Source of the DNA: Folioceros fuciformis
Lineage: Eukaryota; Anthocerotophyta; Anthocerotopsida; Anthocerotales
Assembly (NCBI GenBank): GCA_049999805.1
Contig: JBNGIO010005941.1
Location: 1-64,000, forward strand
DNA length: 64,000 nucleotides
Direction: 5' to 3'
Made by a program: the position numbers and the translations under genes. A model generated the notes under the pieces. The model ran no database searches, was not told where the DNA came from, and worked only from the letters and a program-made list of their open reading frames with translations. Shown piece after piece: positions 1 to 13,000 of the stretch (positions within the stretch are counted from its first letter, which is position 1; each line of letters begins with the position of its first letter).

Positions 1-1128
1 ACCTGCTTAGGTTAAATTATATTCAAGGGTCATACCCTTAGGGTTGCTCATACATATTGACAAAGTTTTGTTTTTAAAACACTTGAGATATACACATATA
101 TAGTATTGTACACAAAGTCCCTAGCCTCCTGGCTCTCTTGCATATTTTTATGCTAAATGACTATCTTCTGATAGTTCACATGACCCCCCCTAGATTGAAG
201 GGTTTAGGATTTAGGGTTCAATCCATCTTCCCCATGGGCCTCAAAACCTACGAAGGGGGTTGAGGTGTGACATGCCAAAAGGAACATACACACTCTTTTC
301 TTATTGCAATGAATTTGTCAAGGGTATCTATGAGCATATTCCTCCTCCATTCTAGAATTGATGGTATCCTCTTTTGTAAGCCAATCATAGAGGTCGTTGT
401 ACCAAACATGACATAGTAAGCGATGAAAACCATAGCAACTTAATTGATGTGCAGTGACCATAATTCTTTGCAATACATACATTCACTATATTGCAAACTC
501 TTCAACTAGCAAACCATCTTTCGGGTACAAGGCATGTTTTGTGTTTCCTACTTCTTCTAGCTAGCCATATATGTCACTATCCTCTCACAATTAAGGTGTA
601 TTGTCCCATGCTTCAACTATGCAACTTATATGAATGCATCACTGCTCCCAAGGGCAACATGGTATCCATCATGGAGTGCCGGGCTGCGATTCTTGTTTAG
701 TCTTCTGGCCGAATCCATGTTGTACATACCCAACAACCAGCTCTGTCCAATTGGCAACAGCTAACTGTCATATGAGGTTGGCTCTAAAATCCCCAACTTG
801 TAATCTAGTGCACACATTAAGCATTCGACAGCTCGCACTTGTTCGAATGTCAGCGGCTGGCGTGGAACTCTCCAAATGCTGCTCTTGCTCCCAAGGTGTC
901 GTGCTACTTGAAATTTTGCACTGTGCACATGGTGCGACATAATCTTATAGATGGTAATCATACCCATAGCGTGGTTCTCCTCACATTTCCAAGGAGTAGC
1001 GCTTTCTAAACATTGTCTTAATTTCGTAAGGACTTTACACACCTCATGCCACCTATGCCTTTCTGGTCTTCAGGTCTCCTGTCCCGAGCTTGAAACCTAC
1101 ATTCTCCTCTAACTTGTCTTGCAGGAAC
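1..1128. other. AT-rich intergenic sequence, no gene seen
   Basis: No reading frame here has the codon pattern, splice signals or family landmarks of a gene. The short frames present lack recognisable motifs. I see no tRNA or rRNA. Confidence 0.5.
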
Positions 1129-1734
1129 TCAAAGATTCCTTGTAATATATTCGGGTTCAAAGCAGTGATTATTGCAGCCTTCACTCCTTTGATCTGGAGT
1201 TCCGCATTTTCTTGTACCCTCGTAATAAGCTTCTCTGACATTTTGTTTGGTGAAGCTCATACCTTGGTGCACACTATCCTTAAGTGACATGACACTTCTC
1301 TGCAAGCTCTCCATTGCGAGTAAACGAAGTGCTTCCGCTGCTTGTCTCTGTTGTACTGCAACCTCCGTCAATTGCAACATGTCCTCAACTTTGGAGGAAA
1401 GTAGGTCCAAAAGGTGACTCCTTTCGAGTCCATCCTCCTCTTCCATAATCTTCCTTATGAGGTTGAGGATTGCATCAATCGGTGGGGGCTCTGTTGGAGT
1501 AGAAGATGGAGACGGTGAAGAACTCCTGCCGTGAGGACGATCATTTGGAGGAGAGCTACTTCTGTATTCAAGCATGCTCCGGCTACTGTTGTACGGACGG
1601 CTTGGGGATGCCGAGGTGCCGATAGTAAACTTGTGTGTCCTTTTGCGGGAACACGAACTTAGACTCGGACTCGAACGACTTCTGTGCTTGAGATTGCTCC
1701 GGCTACTGCTATGTCGAGGGCTTGGGGATGCCAA
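1129..1734 (-). CDS. Uncharacterised RS-rich reading frame with coiled-coil part
   Basis: An open frame of about 200 codons. The first third is Ser/Arg/Pro-rich and contains two related peptide repeats that start ASPSPRHSSS and ASPSRPYNSS; the DNA under them is also repeated at about 105 bp. The middle, from about residue 85, is acidic and Leu/Glu/Gln-rich (ILNLIRKIMEEEDG onward) and looks helical. The frame opens with TTG, not ATG, so it is either an exon or a damaged gene. The surroundings are repeat-rich, so a transposon-derived protein is possible. I recognise no family. Confidence 0.3.
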   Translation of the reverse strand: MASPSPRHSSSRSNLKHRSRSSPSLSSCSRKRTHKFTIGTSASPSRPYNSSRSMLEYRSSSPPNDRPHGRSSSPSPSSTPTEPPPIDAILNLIRKIMEEEDGLERSHLLDLLSSKVEDMLQLTEVAVQQRQAAEALRLLAMESLQRSVMSLKDSVHQGMSFTKQNVREAYYEGTRKCGTPDQRSEGCNNHCFEPEYITRNL

Positions 1735-2013
1735 GTTGAAAACAAGAGACCTGGGCTTCTTTTTGAAGGAAAAGGACCGACAAGCATGGCTTGCACGTTA
1801 CAGCTTGTGAGCTCTTTGGGACGGGCATGCCATGTCCTAGCCTCCCGGCCGGGAATCGAACCGAAACGGGAACGGGAACAGGAGGGCTCCGATTCCCTTG
1901 CGTTCCTTGCTCCTCGATTTGATCCTCCTATTCGCCTCAAGGGCTACTTACATTAAATATTGGACACCTCCATCCGTCGCGTAGTTCATGGAATGATCTT
2001 TTAGAAGAAAATG

Positions 2014-2066
2014 GAGCTCCGTCCGTTAAAAGTAGGGAGCAACCCTACTTTTAACGGACAGAGCTC
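2014..2066. repeat. Near-perfect palindrome, solo TIR pair of a MITE-like element
   Basis: Two 24-bp arms (2014-2037 and 2043-2066) are inverted copies with one mismatch and a 5-nt loop. The arm CTCCGTCCGTTAAAAGTAGG recurs at one end of the element at 21547-21985 with a single change. This looks like an element reduced to its terminal repeats. Confidence 0.7.
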
Positions 2067-2387
2067 TGCATATGTTAGAGTCCCAAGACCTCGGCCTCCA
2101 AAGTCCCGAAGAGTGGCGTTGCAAGGTTTGCACTAATGTTAATCCCAGGAGTGAGACGCATCTGACGCAGCGTTAGTTTGTAATCTGTGTGTGGGTTGGC
2201 AAAGAAGTTGACCCAACTGCTTATCTGATTGGCTGTGACATATAGGCTAGGGCAGAATAAGGATTGGACATAATACTTGGGAGAAGATGTAGTAAGAAAG
2301 GTAGACTCTCCATCCATTTAAGAGAGAAAGAGAGAGGGACTCCATAGCTTCCTCATGGGAACAAAACCCATTGTCTCGACGATAATG

Positions 2388-2619
2388 GGATAAGTGTGGT
2401 CACTACAAGCAGCCCAACCCCCTACCTCCTCCTAGGTGTCGAGATGCTTTGGGTTTTGCTACCACAGCTTGTCTTAGAGACCCATACTTATTTATTTTAT
2501 CTCGGATAAGTGTGATCACTACAGGCAGCCCAACCCCCTACCCCCTCCTAGGTGTCGAGATGCTCTAGGTTTTGCTACCACAGTTTGCCTTAGAGACCCA
2601 TACTTATTTATTTTATCTC
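2388..2619. repeat. Tandem duplication, two 116-bp units
   Basis: 2388-2503 and 2504-2619 are near-identical head-to-tail copies, each starting GGATAAGTGT and ending TTATTTTATCTC, with a few transitions between them. No coding content. Confidence 0.85.
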
Positions 2620-3896
2620 CTCTCTTGGAAGCAATATCACATATCAAGCATCTAAAGGTCAATTAGGAACAACAATCAAATTCAAACTCAAACTAGAAAT
2701 AAAGACCCACACTTTAAATGAATGTGCATTAGAACTGAAGCATTCGCACAAAAACGGACCCCTCCATCATGCAAAAACTAATAGCAATAATCAAAGCACA
2801 ACGAGCAAAAGCAAAACACAAAGGCGGCCAAGAGTCCAGAGTCTGTTGGCTTGCCTACTTCTAAATCTCTTTCGTGGTCTATCTGTGGACGAGAAATAAA
2901 GGGATAGCAAGTCAGTAAGGTCGGAGTAGAAACACTTCCACATTCACGCTAGTGAGGATAGTCAATGATATAGCATAAAGTACAATGCTGTTGATAGGTA
3001 AGTCTAAACTCTTATGTACGCATTGGGTAGAAAGCACATTACTATAGCTTCTTACGGCTTATGCAATCTAGTCATTACAAGCCTTGGCATCTTTTCTCAT
3101 GGGTTTTTGTGTACCTTGCAAGTCTAGTGAACCCCACACGTAGCATGGAATTGTAGTGAACCAATTGTAATTAATGGCTTTCCGTGTGGGTGGCAACATG
3201 AATAGCGTGGCCATATCACACTGAATTTTTGTGGATTGACATGATCAAAGTCGCACACTGTGGACATGCTTCCTGTGACCCTCTAAAACCTTCATGCAAA
3301 GACTTGGGCGCACAATGCACCAAAGTTACTAAGTAAAATGCAAGCGAATTGCTCATTGTTGAGATCTTAGAGGAAGTTTGGTAGGAGTGATGGTTTGAAT
3401 GACAAGGCAGCCCTATCATTTAAACTATCAGAGCAAAGACATAGCCGCTATGGCTTTGCTTTATGTAGGAACTAGTAAAAGGAGTGAGTTGTGTTTCAGT
3501 AGTATGAACAACATGTAAGTGTGTTAGGTTTGCTATGAAACAATCGAGAGTGTGGCTGAAAGCAAATGGCCAATCCATGGATATGTAATTTTCCCCCATA
3601 CCGAATATGTCTTCTTCGGAAAGGTGAGTCTCATTCATTTAAGCACCAAAGCAGACACAATAAGGGTGTGGAGGGTGGCCATAGAGGTCAAACAATCTTT
3701 ATCCTCTTTGATATGGCATATTGAGGCTATAGTAGAGGATGGCTAAACTACACAAGGGGCCTAACTAATTATGAGGGGCCTCAAATCCATAGAAGATGGT
3801 TTAAATATAGGGCCTTAGCCGTGGTATAGATTGATACCACGAGGTAGCGATTGATTGACACTTTAATCGAGTACTATTCCAATCCGTCCTGAGTGG
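2620..3896. other. Non-coding AT-rich spacer
   Basis: I see no gene, RNA or repeat I can support here; the short open frames are without features. Confidence 0.45.
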
Positions 3897-4019
3897 GACC
3901 GCCTAGCTTTGCTACTCTCCGTCCCGCACTGAGCCGGACCGCCTAGCTTTGCTACTCTCCGTCCCGCACTGAGCCGGACCGCCTAGCTTTGCTCCTCTCC
4001 ATCCCGAACGGAGTGGGGA
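3897..4019. repeat. 40-bp tandem repeat, three copies
   Basis: The unit beginning GACCGCCTAGCTTTGCTACT starts at 3897, 3937 and 3977, exactly 40 bp apart; the third copy is diverged. It abuts the diverged MITE-like copy that follows and may belong to it. Confidence 0.8.
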
Positions 4020-4293
4020 CCGTGCCTTTTTTTTCTTGATCGTTAAAAAAAAACTAAATAAATTATTCAAAATATTGATATAAATTTAGTTTGGTATATT
4101 TTGCTGTTGAGGTTGCCCTTCCCTAGCTTTAGCAATTCCATTCCATTTTATAGGAGGACTGGGTCTTTTTGGAACCTTCCATCCCCGAAAGAATGGGGAT
4201 TGAAGCTAAGGACCTTTTCACTAGCTTCCCGTCCCCAATTTTTTTTAACCCTTTCGGATTTCGGGATAGAGCTCGGTACGCAGTCAAAATGAC
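4020..4293 (+). mobile_element. Diverged copy of the MITE-like element family
   Basis: Collinear with 21656-21941 along its length: GACCGTGCCTTTTTTT start, an A/T-rich middle, CTTCCCTAGCTTTA, and a GC-rich end closing with GCAGTCAAAATGACAT. Both copies keep a short frame ending ELGTQSK. The outer terminal repeats are not clear in this copy. It is presumably non-autonomous, because no transposase frame is present. Confidence 0.65.
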
Positions 4294-4977
4294 ATGTGCT
4301 AGTAGGGATGTTTCACTTTCCGCAACAAACCGTACGTGCGAGGCACTAGAACAGTCATGTGTGACATGTTTAGAAAAAGTCTAAGACCCCTTCGGTCCTC
4401 TTTAATATGCCATAAGGAAGGCGCTCCTTTATGTAGTGCGAAAAGTGGAGTATCCAAATATGTGGATGTGAGTGAGAGTTTTGGGCACTTCCGTCTTCCT
4501 AGCGGGTGTGGGGTTACGCCTCTAAGAAGCCCCGAATTACATGTCCCTCGTCTTTTGATTGTGGGGCCTCCCTTACGAAAGGACTATCTTTCCCACTTGA
4601 TCTTGAGCCAGTACGAGAGGAGAGGGCACGCGGCCACGTGCCACAGCTCGGGGCTGAGGTTTGGTTGTTATCAGAACTCACACATCTCACGAGACCCATT
4701 CTACAAGAAAGAGTGTGGTTGCGTGGATGTCAACACCAGGAACAAGCGTGATAGAAAGTAATACATCACCTACTTCCCGTGCTACCACAGAACAAATGAC
4801 CCGCGAACCACACATCGGCCCGTGCTGTGGCAGAAACAAGTGCGCAATTCGCTCCGGCCATGAATGGTGCCACGTGAAAGACGGATTGAACAAAGCTTTC
4901 AAAAAAGGAGATGGAAATACAATAAACAATCAGGGCACACATAGCCAGCTAGGCAGCCATGTAGAATTACCAATAAG

Positions 4978-5241
4978 CTACTTCACGCTGTCCACGTACG
5001 CGTCAGCAGCAGGCCGAGACAGGGTCTCACTCACCAGCATGGCAAAATCCTTCCTCTCATACTGCTGCCCTCTGCTACTTAGCAACCCCCGCAGCTGACA
5101 TTGGATTTCTCGCAGCTCGCATAATACCTCTGGCTCAGTTGCCCTGTTTCGGGACCTCCAGGTACACTCCCTGCCCTCTCCAAGTACACTCCCTGCTCTC
5201 TCCAGGCGGGCTCGGTTGAGTTGGGACTTCCGCTTCATCAC
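4978..5241 (-). CDS. Possible small protein gene, divergent from synaptotagmin
   Basis: An 87-codon ATG-started frame with charged, helical composition. It starts MMKRKSQLNRARLER and ends with a segment containing ERKDFAMLVSETLSRPAADA. Its start lies 51 bp from the ATG of the synaptotagmin gene on the other strand. I recognise no family. It could be the first exon of a longer gene or chance coding; only the length and composition support it. Confidence 0.3.
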   Translation of the reverse strand: MMKRKSQLNRARLERAGSVLGEGRECTWRSRNRATEPEVLCELREIQCQLRGLLSSRGQQYERKDFAMLVSETLSRPAADAYVDSVK

Positions 5242-5292
5242 AGCTGACGGAGAATGTGGGTTGTGGGTACCTTCAGATCCTGAGCTGCCAGC

Positions 5293-8268
5293 ATGGGGCT
5301 GGTGAGCACCTTGCTGGGGCTGATCGGCTTCGGCTGGGGCATCGGCATCGGGATCCTTGTGGGTTACTTCGTCTTCATCTATCTGCAGCCCATTGAGGTC
5401 AAGGTAATGTGGTGCTCGAGCTGCGATGTTTTCCGTGCTTGCATCCTAGGGGACGGTGTCGGCAAGGTGGCGGGAGAGGCGGGCAGGATCTTCGTTTCGT
5501 CTTGAGGCTGCGTTGCCGTTTTCTCATGTTAGGCGGTATCTTCATCCCAGATTAACTTGTGCCCCGTGCATTCTCATGGATTTCTGCAGGATCCGATTAT
5601 CAGGCCGTTGGCTGAGCTTGACACCAAGACCTTGCAGGGTTTACTGCCGGACATTCCATTATGGGTGAAGTGCCCTGACTATGACAGGGTAAGCTGCTTG
5701 CCGTGTTGTTGGGGGTGAGTAAGCTCCAGCAAGGACCAAAGCCTCGTCCCGCTCATTCTCTGCTTGAGACTTGTGCAGGTTGATTGGCTCAATAAGTTTG
5801 TCCGCGACCTCTGGCCCTATCTGGATAAGGTACACAGTTTAAATTCGGCTTTGATCTTGTGGTTCCACGTCCTCATTTCGTAGTTTAGCTCTGGTTGCTC
5901 GTAGTTTTAGTATGGCAGATCTGTTCTTTGGGATTACGGGGTATCTTTCTTTAACTCATGCCTCATGGCTTTTTGGCTAGGCTATCTGCAAGCAAATACG
6001 TGAAATTGCAGCCCCCTACATCCAAGAATACGGTCCAAAGTACAAGCTCGATTCGATCGAGTTTGAATCTTTGACTCTCGGCACGCTGCCACCCACTGTT
6101 GTCGGTATGTGGCTGTAGGAGCCTTGTTGGCATCAACTCAGATCCCGCAACTCTCCTGATGTGTTTTTTTGCTAACTGCGAGCATCCAGGTGTGAAAGTT
6201 TACGACACTCAGGAGAAAGAAATGATCATTGAGCCGTCCTTGAAGTTTGCCGGGAATCCTAACATCATTGTTGCTGTGAAGGCTTTTGGTTTGAAAGCTA
6301 CAGTACAGGTGAGTTATTATCGTTGAGTGGGTTTTCACCTATTGTCTGTGAGACTGTTCAAATTTTAGGAAGTGTGCGGGCTCACGTTGTCTGCTTCTGC
6401 AACGCTTTTAAATTCTGGTTTGAGTAGTGGAATATGATGGATTCGTCTGTGTTTGCAGCTTATAGACGTGCAAGTCTTTGCTACTGCCAGAGTGACATTC
6501 AAGCCGTTGTTGCCAGTTTTCCCTTGTTTTGGCAAGATCATCGTGTCCTTGATGGAGAAGGTATATGGCACCTTATCTCCAAATACTTCACCGACAATGT
6601 CCAGTTCTGCTGTGAACGCATCTTAAAGTCCTTGGAGCATTTGACGAGCTTCGGATGTGCTAAACTCCGAGCGTTGAAATGTTTTTGAGCGCAGCCTCAC
6701 GTGGACTTTGGACTGAAGCTAATGGGTGGTGATCTGATGGCTATACCGGGGCTTTATGGCATTGTTCAGGTTCGGTGATCTGCTGGTTATGCAATGCATA
6801 CTAGAAGGCTGGATTGTTTATGCCGTGCCGTGCTATCCTGGGCCAGTGTATGAGAACCTTCATGTGTGGCTTAAGATGTAATAACAATGTGTCTGTCTGG
6901 CTGCTTTGCAGGAGATCATCAAAGACCAAGTTGCTAAACTGTACTTGTGGCCTAAGTCTTTGGAAATACCTATAATGGGAGACCCTAGGTAGATATGTGT
7001 GTGCTTGCCGTCACTAGACGTTCTTTGTCGGCAGGACAGGAATTTTTTTTTTTTGACTTGTCGGTTATTTGGTGGTTTGCAGTTCAGCGAAGAAACCAGT
7101 GGGTATGCTTCATGTGAAAGTCCTGAGGGCGAAGGCGTTGAAGAACAAAGACGTGCTAGGAAAGTCCGATCCTTACGTGAAGATCGCACTTGGATCTGGG
7201 ACACTTGCCTCAAAGAAGACAACAACAAAGATGGACAATTTAAATCCTGAGTGGAATGAATCATTTACACTCCTCGTAAATGATCCCGAATCTCAGGCCT
7301 TAGAGACTGTTGTATATGATTGGGAAAAGGTATGATCAAGGTAGAGTATTAAATTCTGCTGTGCAATGCAGGTTAGCCGGATGCCTTTTTAAGTCATCCA
7401 AAACGTTTTGGTGCAGATTGGAGCGCATGACAAGCTTGGAATGGCTGTCATCCCGTTGAAAACTCTTACTGCTGATGAGAAGAAAGAACTGACTTTGGAC
7501 CTGGTGAAAAACATGGATCCAAATGACGTGGCAAATCAAAAGCCTCGTGGGCAGCTCTTTCTTGAAGTTGAGTATAATCCTTTCAAGGAGGATCAAGATA
7601 TCAGCCTGGACGATGATGGGAACTCAGGTCTTGAAAAAGCACCTGAAGGAACACCTGCTGGAGGTGGGTTAATGGTTGTGATTATCCATGAGGCAGAGGA
7701 TGTTGAGGGCAAGCACCATACCAATCCTTACGTGAGGCTTGTCTTCAGGGGAGAGGAAAGGAAAACCAAGGTAGTCCACCCTGAATGGGTATTCCCTGTG
7801 AAGTGTGGTAGCAAGCTGGTCCTTTGCAGTGGAAACAGAGTCTTCTAGCTAATGCTGAGTGCGAAGGTCCCTAAATGCCTGGATGTTGAGTCTTCGGTTC
7901 CTTTACTAATTATTTCTGTTTGAATGCAGCAAGTGAAGAAAAATAGGGACCCCCGGTGGGAGGAAACTTTTGAGTTTTTGCTCGAGGAGCCTCCTGTGAA
8001 TGACCGTCTCCATGTAGAGGTTATGAGTAAAGCAACAGGGTTTCATGTGCATTCTAGGGTAATCTCTTTCCCCACACTATGCGGATGTCTTAGAATTAAT
8101 CGCTACGGGTTGCTAATGAGATTCGCTGTGTATTTGCAGGAGTCCCTGGGCTATGTAGATATTAACTTATCAGACGTGGTCAACAACAAGCGCATCAACG
8201 AGAAGTATCAGTTGATTGACTCTAAAAGTGGGAGGATTCAGGTTGAGCTGCACTGGAGAACCAGCTAG
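5293..8268 (+). CDS. SYT1: Plant synaptotagmin (SMP plus two C2 domains)
   Basis: Twelve exons: 5293-5403, 5590-5688, 5779-5829, 5981-6104, 6190-6308, 6459-6560, 6695-6769, 6912-6988, 7083-7329, 7417-7770, 7930-8058, 8140-8268. All junctions are GT-AG and in phase, giving 538 aa; Arabidopsis SYT1 is 541. Residues about 5-30 are one hydrophobic membrane anchor (GFGWGIGIGILVGYFVFIYL). The SMP lipid-transfer domain follows (PLWVKCPDYDRVDWLNK, then GLKATVQLIDVQVFA), then C2A (GMLHVKVLRAKAL) and C2B (GGGLMVVIIHEAEDVEGKHH). By family knowledge it tethers ER to plasma membrane and moves lipids there. C2B lacks most calcium-binding aspartates at loop 1, as in plant relatives. The start is the first ATG and matches the family N-terminus. 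Confidence 0.96.
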
Positions 8269-9382
8269 TGTGCGGCGATGTGGGGTGAAGTTGATGCCCT
8301 GCATCGAAGCAGACTATGTGGCGTTGCCATTTTCTGTGGGCAGAAGGCCGTGTCATCCGTAGATGATGTCGTAATTCTTTAGATGCTCTGGTTGGCGACT
8401 TCTATGATCTGCTTGTATGATTGTAGGAAGAAAACGCGATGTTCTAGTTCTGCCAGGGGTGTCAGCTTGTAAAGTTTTTTTTTGGGTAATCAAAAGTTTG
8501 TCTTCGATATCTTTTAGTTTTGTATGTCTCAACGTACAGAGACGAGTGATGATGTTCTGTTGTCCACGATTTTTGATCGCCTCACAGGTTCATGCGACGT
8601 TCGCGGTCCCCGGTCTTGTCCCGTCTCGTCACGTCACGAAATATGTCACGCGAACGATCTGACTGAAACCCGAACACATAGTTCTTTTGAGGAATTCTGC
8701 TGCCCTACACGTCCGAAGGTGTGAGCGTCAGCATTTCCAGAGGACTGAGGACTTGGCGAAGGCAACTTTTAACCTTGTAGCAATCGTCTGGCCTGCTCAC
8801 GGGAGTTGCAGCAAGCGTCCCGCTTTCTCACCGAATCGACTTCTGAGTTTGTACTTTCTTTTTCGCTTCAGTGACCTGTGCTCCTTCTGTGTCGGCGTGT
8901 TTTGAGTTTGCCTTCCTGCTTCTTCCCGGCAGTGGTCTTACGTTTGGTTGTGGGCTTGTTGAACTGTCGATCTTGAATTTATGCGTGTTAGCCATCAGAC
9001 TTGACGTTGCCGCGAGTAACTCAAGGTTTGCGTCTCCTGTGAGCTATTATTTTCGACAGGTACGCAACCGTAGGGAATGAAGGGGAGGGAAGGTGTCCGT
9101 GTCATTCTATTCTGATGGGATACGAGGCTTGCTTCTCTTTGTTGCCTGCCTACTGTAATCACCAATCTCAGCAGATTTCCATTTTTTGCAACAAGCCTAG
9201 GTTGACATGGATGTGAAGGAGCTTAGCACAATCCGTCGTTTGCTTGTGTCTTCTCGTGCTCGAGGATATGCAACTGTGTCTGTCCGGTGAGAGGAATTTC
9301 AGCAGGAAGCTGACGTCTTTTTTTGTTTTCTTTCCGTGGTGACTAATCAGGAGAGAAAAACTCTGTCCACCGTCTTGGAACC
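8269..9382. other. 3' region of synaptotagmin and 5' region of RPB9
   Basis: No coding exon is supported. Untranslated regions of the two flanking + strand genes most likely fill this interval. Confidence 0.5.
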
Positions 9383-10047
9383 ATGAGTACCATGAAGTTT
9401 TGTCGTGAGTGGTACGGTCCTTACACCAAGTGTTCTGTGTGACAGGAAACAGTTCTATTGCGCTGCTCAACTCTGTTTCTGACTGCATGGCAACGATTGT
9501 TTTTCCCGCTGTTCAACTCTGCGTCTGACTGCAGTAACAATATTCTGTACCCTCGCGAAGATCGGGATCGTAAGCGCCTGCTATATGCGTGCCGAAACTG
9601 TGACCATCAGGTATGGAGTGCTAATCACTAAAATGTTACTCCTGTTGCGCGTGGATATACTGTGAATCACTTTCCTTCACGTTGCTGTCAGGAAGAAGCA
9701 GAGAACAACTGTGTCTACCGCAATGAGGTACTTCATTCTGCAGATGAGCGCACCCAAGTGCTCCAAGACGTAGCTTCAGATCCGACGCTCCCTCGAACGA
9801 AGTCTGTGCGGTGTGCCAAGTGCAATCATGGGGAAGCTGTGTTTTTTCAGGTGAACTGCTGTCTCTTCATCGTCTCTGGTTGACGTTGCTCTCGAAAGCT
9901 TGTGATTTAGGTTTCCCCGGTTCAGGCTTATGATATAACGAATGAGCTGTGGTTCCCGTTCTGCAGGCTACCTCACGTGGTGAGGAAGGGATGACTCTCT
10001 TCTTTGTCTGCTGCAATGCCAACTGTGGATACCGTTGGAGAGACTGA
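9383..10047 (+). CDS. NRPB9: RNA polymerase II subunit RPB9
   Basis: Four exons: 9383-9411, 9535-9610, 9692-9850, 9967-10047, GT-AG and in phase, 114 aa, the same length as the plant protein. The N-terminal zinc ribbon has Cys pairs in FCRECNN and ACRNCDHQ. The C-terminal TFIIS-like ribbon has [12 protein letters not shown] and [12 protein letters not shown]. The linker carries the conserved [16 protein letters not shown]. It is the small Pol II subunit that influences start-site choice, elongation and fidelity, in the nucleus. The start ATG at 9383 matches the family MSTMKFCRE start. Every metal-binding cysteine is present. Confidence 0.97.
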
Positions 10048-13000
10048 TGCTGGCTGAACAAAGTCGTGTGAAAGGATTGCTGAGCTCTTTTGTCTGACTG
10101 CTGAAACGCAAGCTGTCGGCTTGACTAGGATCTCTCATTTGGCAATCTCATTCTTGTCGTGCGTGTCAAGCATCCTCGCCTCATAGGTGTCAGATAGGGA
10201 TGTCCAGAGGAAGTGGATGCCCTTCGTAGAAGAGAAGGGTACATAGAGACGGTTCCTAAAGAGAGTGCCTACCCGTGGTAGAAAACGACATTACTGAGAT
10301 AGTGGACGTGCCAAAAGAATGGGTATCCTCTTCCTGGGGTCTTTTCGATAGATTTTTCACTCGCACAACAGTGTTTCTGCAAGCCACGCGAGAGTGCAGA
10401 GTACAGATGAGGTGGTTGATACAACTGGATGATAAGCAACCATTCTTATGAGACAAAATGTATGCACCATAACGGAACTTATTAGATTGGATTCGTGTCA
10501 GAATAGGTCTCCGCAATATACCCTTGGATTCCTGTTCTCTCCGCAATATACCCTTGGATTCCTGTCACAACAGGTCTCCGCAATATACCCTTTGTATCTT
10601 GCTATAGTGAGTTTATTTTGGTAGATTTCTTATACTATATATATATATATATACTAACAAATAATTAAATTATATGAGTAGGATTTTGGGCTTTTGGTAC
10701 AACTACTTTATGGTTATAGCTCTACTATGAGTATGATCATCCATTGTGTATATAGTTTATATTGATAACATGAAGTTCATCTCTAAAAAATTAAATAATA
10801 AACTAGTTACTATCATGTAGATTATGATTCGGTTATTCTTGAACTATGTAGCTACCTTCTTTGGTGCACAATGTTGCTACTTGTTTCACGTTTAAAAGAG
10901 TAGTGACATATACAACCCTAATTGCAAGGCATCTTAACAAACCGTGGGCCAAGAAACCTTTTGTGTTTAGAGAGGTATGCAAGAAGCATGCATGATAGTA
11001 CTATACTAGTTCCTTAATGAAATTGTACCTAGGTATGTGGAAATGTAGCATCTTTGCTATAAAGAAAGCAATAGAAAACATCATGCATTTGTTGTACAAA
11101 ACATGTTTAATACAATAGTTGATTCATATATAAAGGTTTCCTACATGTGATCACATGCTAGACTTGTGAGAATGGCAGTCTGAATTGGTATAAGATGATT
11201 TCACATAATCACTTCAAGCAACAATTTATAAGTAGGTCATCTTAAGCATACACCTTCTATCTCAAATTGTCTTTTTGGACCATCTCCCTTGTAGTGCATA
11301 CAACATGCTAAAGATGACACAAGCTCTCTCCTCTTCTCTGTTAATTTTTGAAGGGGTATCTTCTAGCATATGGTATGCGGATTCTCAAATTTTGATGGCC
11401 CCTTTTAGCATACTGATCAAAGGGAACATCCACCAAAGGGATACTACAAACACAGCAACTTTTGTGCATCGAGCACAACCAAACTTGTAACACAAACTTG
11501 TTCCCACTTGCAAGAAAAAGATAGCTTTGAGGCGACACTAATATGTTCCGCTTTGTTATAAAAAGGGTATGCTCTGAGCCATATCCCAATGCACAATATT
11601 CAACATTTATGGGTGCTCCTTATTTGAACAAAATCCACACTCCCTCTCAATCTCACAATTAAGAACATGACATCCCACATGACACGGCAACACCAACATG
11701 TTTCACAATACTAGGCACTAATGATTCAGCAACACAAACTTGTTCCAAAGTACTAGGCACTGATGAAATTGTTTTTGGATGGATTAATAATCAAATATAA
11801 ATATTATAAAACATATAACAAAAAACGTTAATGGTTTCGTCCAAACCGAAACCCGAATAAAGCCAGGATAAATGTTGTGCAAACAGACTATTTACCCTGT
11901 GGATCGTGGGATGAGGGATTTTAACGACGCGTCGTACAGTGGGTGGGAAGAAACGAGGGGAAGGAAGAGAGGCTGAGCAGTCCATGGGGAAGTGGAGAAG
12001 GCGTGGGGCAGTGGAAAGAAGGTGCGACCAGTGAGCGCGTAACGCGTACGGCAGGACGATGGCGGTAAGGACTTTGACACTGGACAGGGCAGTTAATAAG
12101 GAGTTGCATCTGGACAGGTGGGACGGTGGGGTCGCTTCAACTGTACCCGAGACCTAATAAAGAGGAGAGATGGAGACTGGAGCACGGGCCCGCAAGCCTA
12201 TTTCGACTAAAAGCTGACCCTTCTTTTGCTTCTCAGCGGCTGCCTGTGCCCATCTTACCCCGTCGCGCACGGAATCATACTGCAGCCTCTCACCTCATGT
12301 ATATACGCAGTATGTACAATTTGTGGACGTCACTAGGGTAGGCTGTCGTGAAAAGCTGGCCAAGGGACTCGTTGTGGGAGGAGCAGCCGATCCAGTTGCA
12401 GCCACATCGGCCCTGGATCCCTTATACCTGCCAAGGACCAGGCTAAGGACACCCATCAAAAAGCTGGGTAGCTTTTGACTTGGATGTTAGGTCGCATTTG
12501 GTTGCTTCAGCAGTCTTTACCACTCGTGGGCTGCTGCCTCAGATCTCTACGGTTAGGCTCGGTGGGTTCGCGGCCTAGAGAGGGTGACACTGTGACTGTG
12601 GCCTGCGTGGTGCAGACAACGAATCTGCACAGGGATTGTGCTGAATGGGAACAGTTGCTGGCTGGCGGAACTGAGACTGCTCAGCTGGCCGAGCAGCTGC
12701 TTTCGGGCTTTTAAAGGCGTAGACTGGCAGGTGAGGCGGCCACTGGCCTGAGGGGTGACGTGCCGGCTGTGGAATTCGGGGTGTGGATTCTTGTGAGGTA
12801 GAGACGGAGCAGGGGCTGGAGCAGGGAGACGGCGTGAAAGTTTGTGTTTCCTCGTGTGAGTCCATCTCTTGGGGTGCATGGCATTGCGGAATTTCAGATA
12901 TCTCCGAGGCAAGGGTTGAGGGACGCTGCTGGGCATTTCCACTTCTCCGTCGTTGAGGAGCCGATTTTGGGGTGTATAGGTGGACGAACTTGCTAGTGCT

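Noticed and set aside
10637-10652. (TA)n run as an origin or regulatory element
   Set aside because: A simple microsatellite; nothing else supports a function.
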